Positions 61,001 to 64,000 of a stretch of 64,000 nucleotides of DNA are shown piece by piece (the stretch's first letter is position 1; each line of letters opens with the position of its first letter). A program made the position numbers and the translations under genes. This DNA is from Argopecten irradians (lineage: Eukaryota > Mollusca > Bivalvia > Pectinida > Pectinidae), in assembly GCF_041381155.1 (NCBI RefSeq), contig NC_091143.1, positions 39,323,996-39,387,995 on the forward strand, in the 5' to 3' direction. The notes under the pieces were generated by a model. That model did not search any database and was not told where the DNA came from. It saw only the letters and a program-made list of their open reading frames with translations.

Positions 61001-62194
61001 TAGCATGCAGGCATATTCAACCACTGAACTGATTAGGCAGGATATCACTTGAGATAATACATTAGGCTGTTTAAGGTCTATAGGTATGTACAATGGGCAA
61101 TAACTCCTTTAAAAAAGTACCAGATATTTCTTAAAAGTTACCATATCCAAAATCTTCCAGAAACACACTGGTATAAAAGATCACCATAGAAATATAATTA
61201 CATGAACCAACCATCATTTAATCTAACCAGCTTCAAATATGAAACTCATCCTACAAAGTAATTTGTATAATTAGTTGATTTTAATGGAACTCACCCAGAG
61301 TCATAATTCTGTTGGCTGAAAGATTTAAAGCAGTTAAGTTTGAAAGTCCTGCCAATTTGGTAAGCTTTGTGATGTCATTTCTAGACAGATTGGCACGCTG
61401 TAATCCAGTACACTCCCCTATACATCCAAGATCGGAAATGCCTGTATGAATAATGAAAAATATTTACCTGGGTATAACAAATTCAGCATTTTGTAGATAC
61501 AACTATTAATACCAGTATGTAAGGAAAATGAAACAAATGCATCATTTCTTTACTTTTATTTATTGTATGGAATTAGATGAACAGAAAAAAAATCTTAGAA
61601 AATATTCTGTATTTGTTGGGATCTTACCGCGAATTTTATTACAGCATATGACAACTATTGCATTACAATGTACTAAAGATGGACAAGGGACAAAAATCTG
61701 ACTTAAAGCGGAGTGTGTAAGGCAACAAACTTGGCGCATTGAAGGAGCTATAAGTATAGATGAATCTATCTGAAATTAAGTTATTATTGGAACAAAAAAT
61801 ACATTATTTTTTTTATTGCAACACTAACAGTATGATAGGTTGTAAATTAATTATTTCTCTGTAATTCAATTGAATACAGGTAGAATACATGAACACAGCT
61901 ACCTAATTCTCTAAGATTGATGGAATGGATGCTTTCTAGTTCAAACTCTCCGCTTCTGGTCTTCAGTAGGGCTTTCGTTACTTTTCCTTCTGGAAGTTAA
62001 AGCAGTTTTTTTCTTTCAACAGACAGAACATGTTCAAAACATACATACAAAGATCAGAAAGTAGTCTATTCTAGTCATTTTACAATATATCTCCACTTCA
62101 AAAAATATGGATAACATGCTGACGTTCACCAAGCAAGTACACCGTATCGATGGCATTTATGAATATTTTAAAGTATTATTAACAAACCTTCCAT
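58095..62194 (-). CDS. LRRC61: LRRC61, leucine-rich repeat protein, 8 coding exons
   Basis: Orthologue of LRRC61, a small cytosolic-type LRR protein of poorly known function. Exons, 5' to 3': 62188-62237 (coding from ATG 62194), 61903-61989, 61295-61441, 60739-60799, 59937-60082, 59548-59616, 59094-59222, 58095-58183. Phases are consistent and give 244 aa (human 259). Shared signatures are [14 protein letters not shown] near the N-terminus, [12 protein letters not shown] cores such as [11 protein letters not shown] and [11 protein letters not shown], then [20 protein letters not shown] and a Cys-containing C-terminal helix. No in-frame stop precedes the chosen ATG within its exon (frame RNQNVRDDILEINS), so a longer N-terminus from an unseen upstream exon is possible. 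A candidate AATAAA (minus) lies at 57715-57720. No signal peptide or membrane segment is seen. Confidence 0.9.
58310..58450 (-). mobile_element. Partial SINE in LRRC61 terminal intron
   Basis: The minus strand reads the tRNA-like head ('ccgagtggtttagaag'), then 'ggtagttgccaggtgatg' and 'ctccagctttcctccacctc', then a truncated tail with no gttaaac block. Confidence 0.65.
58745..58970 (-). mobile_element. Full-length-looking SINE
   Basis: Minus strand: head 'gacgagtggtcaagatgtct', B-box-like 'catgagtttgaatatcatga', centre 'gggcagttgccaggtactga', 'tctccggctttcctt', tail 'ggctgtaaataggacattta'. In the LRRC61 terminal intron. Confidence 0.75.
60908..61065 (+). mobile_element. tRNA-headed SINE, diverged
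   Basis: Head 'ggctatggtggctaagtggt' (A-box-like), 'cacagtttaaatctcgtgtg' (B-box-like), then 'ggcagttgtctagcatgcag'. In LRRC61 intron, antisense to the gene. Confidence 0.65.
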
Positions 62195-62237
62195 ACTGTT
62201 GATTTCTAAAATATCATCACGTACATTTTGGTTGCGA

Positions 62238-63528
62238 CTGTAAACAAAAGTGATGTACTCGGTAACTATTATTTAATTATTATTTTTGTTAATATAAATT
62301 ATTATATAAAAACAAAACATATTAAATCTAATTAGTGAACTATTATTTAGCTAATAATGTAGAATGTTTTTTGATATTTTATCAATGAATATTTAAAGAC
62401 GTACATTTGTTATAAATAAAATTTTTTACACTATCGCTAAAAGGTTATTTCCTGTTTAACATCCGGGTAACCGACTTGGCGGCTACTTTCAATATGGCTA
62501 CCGGGGCAAGTCACGTCAAATTCTGCAGCATTTGGACCTTTACATTTGTCTCGATTTAACACACAATACATTTCCTTATATAGGGTAAGCATTCCGAAGG
62601 GACGAAAAATGATTCAAACATGTCAAATATAAGTTATGAATAAGTAAATCACTTTACCGGCATTATTTTTTTAAACTTTAAAAATCAAGTTCATTCCTGT
62701 TGCCAGAGTGTTGGTACCATGGACTTTAGAAAAACAAGGGCTCTATATAATGTGTTGCCATTACGTCAGTTGTCACTGAATTTGAATTGATATATTATAA
62801 AACTTCATTTAATTTCCGACGTCCATGTCTTAAATTTCAAACGCAAGGTTATAGGTTTTTCTCTCTCACTAAATTTTCGATTAAATGACATTCCAGTGAA
62901 TAGGAATAACCGGTATAAATCCTGAACTGGAAATAATAAACACAAGTAGGCCTATTAGCTTCCCAAAAAGCTGAGTGGGCTATGCGGAAGCTTAAATCCT
63001 TTGATTGGACAGATTATATGGAAATTAAACAATGATATGACGATATTGTTTTCCAATTTTGATTGTTCTGTTGAAAGCCATTTTATAATTTGTGAGCTTG
63101 TGGTAGTGCAAGGTAGCCAGGTCTTGTACAGACGAACAGTTTTAATAATACTTTTTGTACCAACAAAATAAAAAGATTGATGCATAGATTGCTCATTCAC
63201 TAGCCAAGGGTACAGTAGTCTAAGATACCGTTCGGTATCGTAGACAATGTACCCTTGGCTAGCGAAGTTGGAGATTGCTAATTAATAAGCTCAGAGAAAA
63301 TATTGAACTTATCTCATATGTTTCTGTGTTTTTCTATGTTCCGTTTTCATTCCGCTTTTAGTATGTAGCTGTCATTCCACATTTTATATGTTCCGTGTCC
63401 AGTTACTTCGCATCTTAGCATTGTCTGATTATTATTGTTACACGATGGTGATTTACATTTAATGAGAAATATAAAAGTAATGTCTCGAACATGTTATACT
63501 TCTACAGATATATTTGTTCCATCTGTAA
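62238..63528. promoter_or_regulatory. LRRC61 upstream region
   Basis: The segment 62470-62535 is locally GC-rich (cttggcggctac, atggctaccggggc, and tcacgtca, a CRE-like site), making it a likely LRRC61 promoter or non-coding first exon. No start codon upstream of 62194 joins in phase with confidence. A hairpin lies at 63200-63262; otherwise AT-rich. Confidence 0.35.
63200..63262. repeat. Hairpin with 29-30-nt arms and 4-nt loop
   Basis: ctagccaagggtacagtagt… (63200-63229) pairs with …acattgtctacgatacc-type sequence ending agccaagggt reversed (63234-63262), with few mismatches around 'gttc'. Confidence 0.85.
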
Positions 63529-63756
63529 ATGGAACCAGATTTGATTTTAAATGCCCGATTAATTTCTAGACAACCGTATTTAGAATACTTTTACCACAAA
63601 AGCTTGTCCTACACTGAAAAATCTGAACAGATACAAGCGCTTTGTGATCATGCTTTATCAGGAAGATGGCGTCCGAATCCGGACAGATTCAAGTCTGTTT
63701 CAGTAATTTCGTTTTATATAACTTTAACAGGCAATGCTTGTAACACATCTGTCTGA
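63529..63756 (+). CDS. Unrecognised short reading frame, possible first exon
   Basis: An open frame of 75 codons beginning MEPDLILNARLISRQPYLEY looks protein-like up to about RWRPNPDRFK, then becomes hydrophobic and ends. I do not recognise the family. A second start, ATG at 63664 in a good AAGATGGCG context, reads MASESGQIQ in another frame. A weak donor (gtctgt) follows both near 63688. It lies divergent to LRRC61 and could be the first exon of a gene running off the right edge, or decayed repeat coding sequence. Evidence is weak. Confidence 0.25.
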   Translation: MEPDLILNARLISRQPYLEYFYHKSLSYTEKSEQIQALCDHALSGRWRPNPDRFKSVSVISFYITLTGNACNTSV

Positions 63757-63893
63757 TTCAAGCATTCTTGCTACATGGCTATCCTGCAAGATGGCGTGAT
63801 TTGCATAAGATTCTAACTGCTACGCCTCAAGGGGCATGCAATAAGAGGTTCATATGTATTTCTGTGCACTTTTGTAATTACCCAAATACTGTT

Positions 63894-64000
63894 GTAATAT
63901 GATTGAAGGCAAGGCCTTAAAGGGCGCAGCCAGATGTTTCAGTAATTAATGATTAATAATAATATTATGCAATTTTAAAAAGTGCAATTTATGGAAATAA
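63894..64000 (+). repeat. Dispersed repeat, copy 2 of 2, cut by window edge
   Basis: Matches 49264-49368 from gttgtaatatgattgaaggc to gtgcaatttatggaaataa. Runs to the end of the window. Confidence 0.7.

Noticed and set aside
63664-63690. MASESGQIQ start as a definite gene
   Set aside because: Good start context, but only nine codons before a weak donor and no downstream exon in the window to test it.

Overview
This is eukaryotic genomic DNA from an AT-rich animal genome, most likely a mollusc and probably a bivalve. The grounds are intron-rich genes with clear animal orthologues, abundant palindromic MITEs, tRNA-headed SINEs with the mollusc-style tail about tracts reading 'TTAATAGG(A/G)CGTTAAAC', and many minisatellites. 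The species call is an inference. No search could be run.

Four genes can be rebuilt exon by exon with consistent reading phase. (1) 1531-8737, plus strand: an SLC10-family sodium/bile-acid-type symporter in 3 coding exons, 343 aa. (2) 25722-46522, minus strand: TAF1C, a subunit of the RNA polymerase I selectivity factor SL1/TIF-IB, in 16 coding exons joining to 925 aa. (3) 48364-54607, plus strand: ANAPC11, the RING subunit of the anaphase-promoting complex, 84 aa in 3 coding exons with an odd first splice junction. (4) 58095-62237, minus strand: LRRC61, a leucine-rich-repeat protein of about 244 aa in 8 coding exons. TAF1C and ANAPC11 are head to head. An unrecognised short reading frame lies at the far right (63529-63756).

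Between SLC10 and TAF1C is about 17 kb without a recognisable gene. It holds MITEs, a 67-bp array (about 11.39-12.18 kb), a degraded LINE reverse-transcriptase scrap, a 27-bp array and a 3.7-kb array of a 53-bp satellite (about 19.46-23.55 kb), and a pogo-like element.

The most striking structure is inside TAF1C. At least four introns are built largely of minisatellites, and three of these are anchored at a splice site. The exon 6 end plus its 5' splice site is repeated about 13 more times downstream at 49-bp spacing. The exon 9 end plus its 5' splice site is repeated at 51-bp spacing across the whole of intron 9. A 25-bp array of about 135 copies fills intron 11 and runs directly into the 3' splice site of exon 12. 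Intron 13 carries a separate 31/36-bp array of about 90-100 units in which every unit has AATAAA and TGTA on the TAF1C sense strand. Long open frames over these arrays come from stop-free repeat units and are not treated as genes. ANAPC11 intron 1 holds a repeat element with about 16 copies of a 144-bp unit, most units carrying an inverted pair of TCAAGGTCA nuclear-receptor-like sites.
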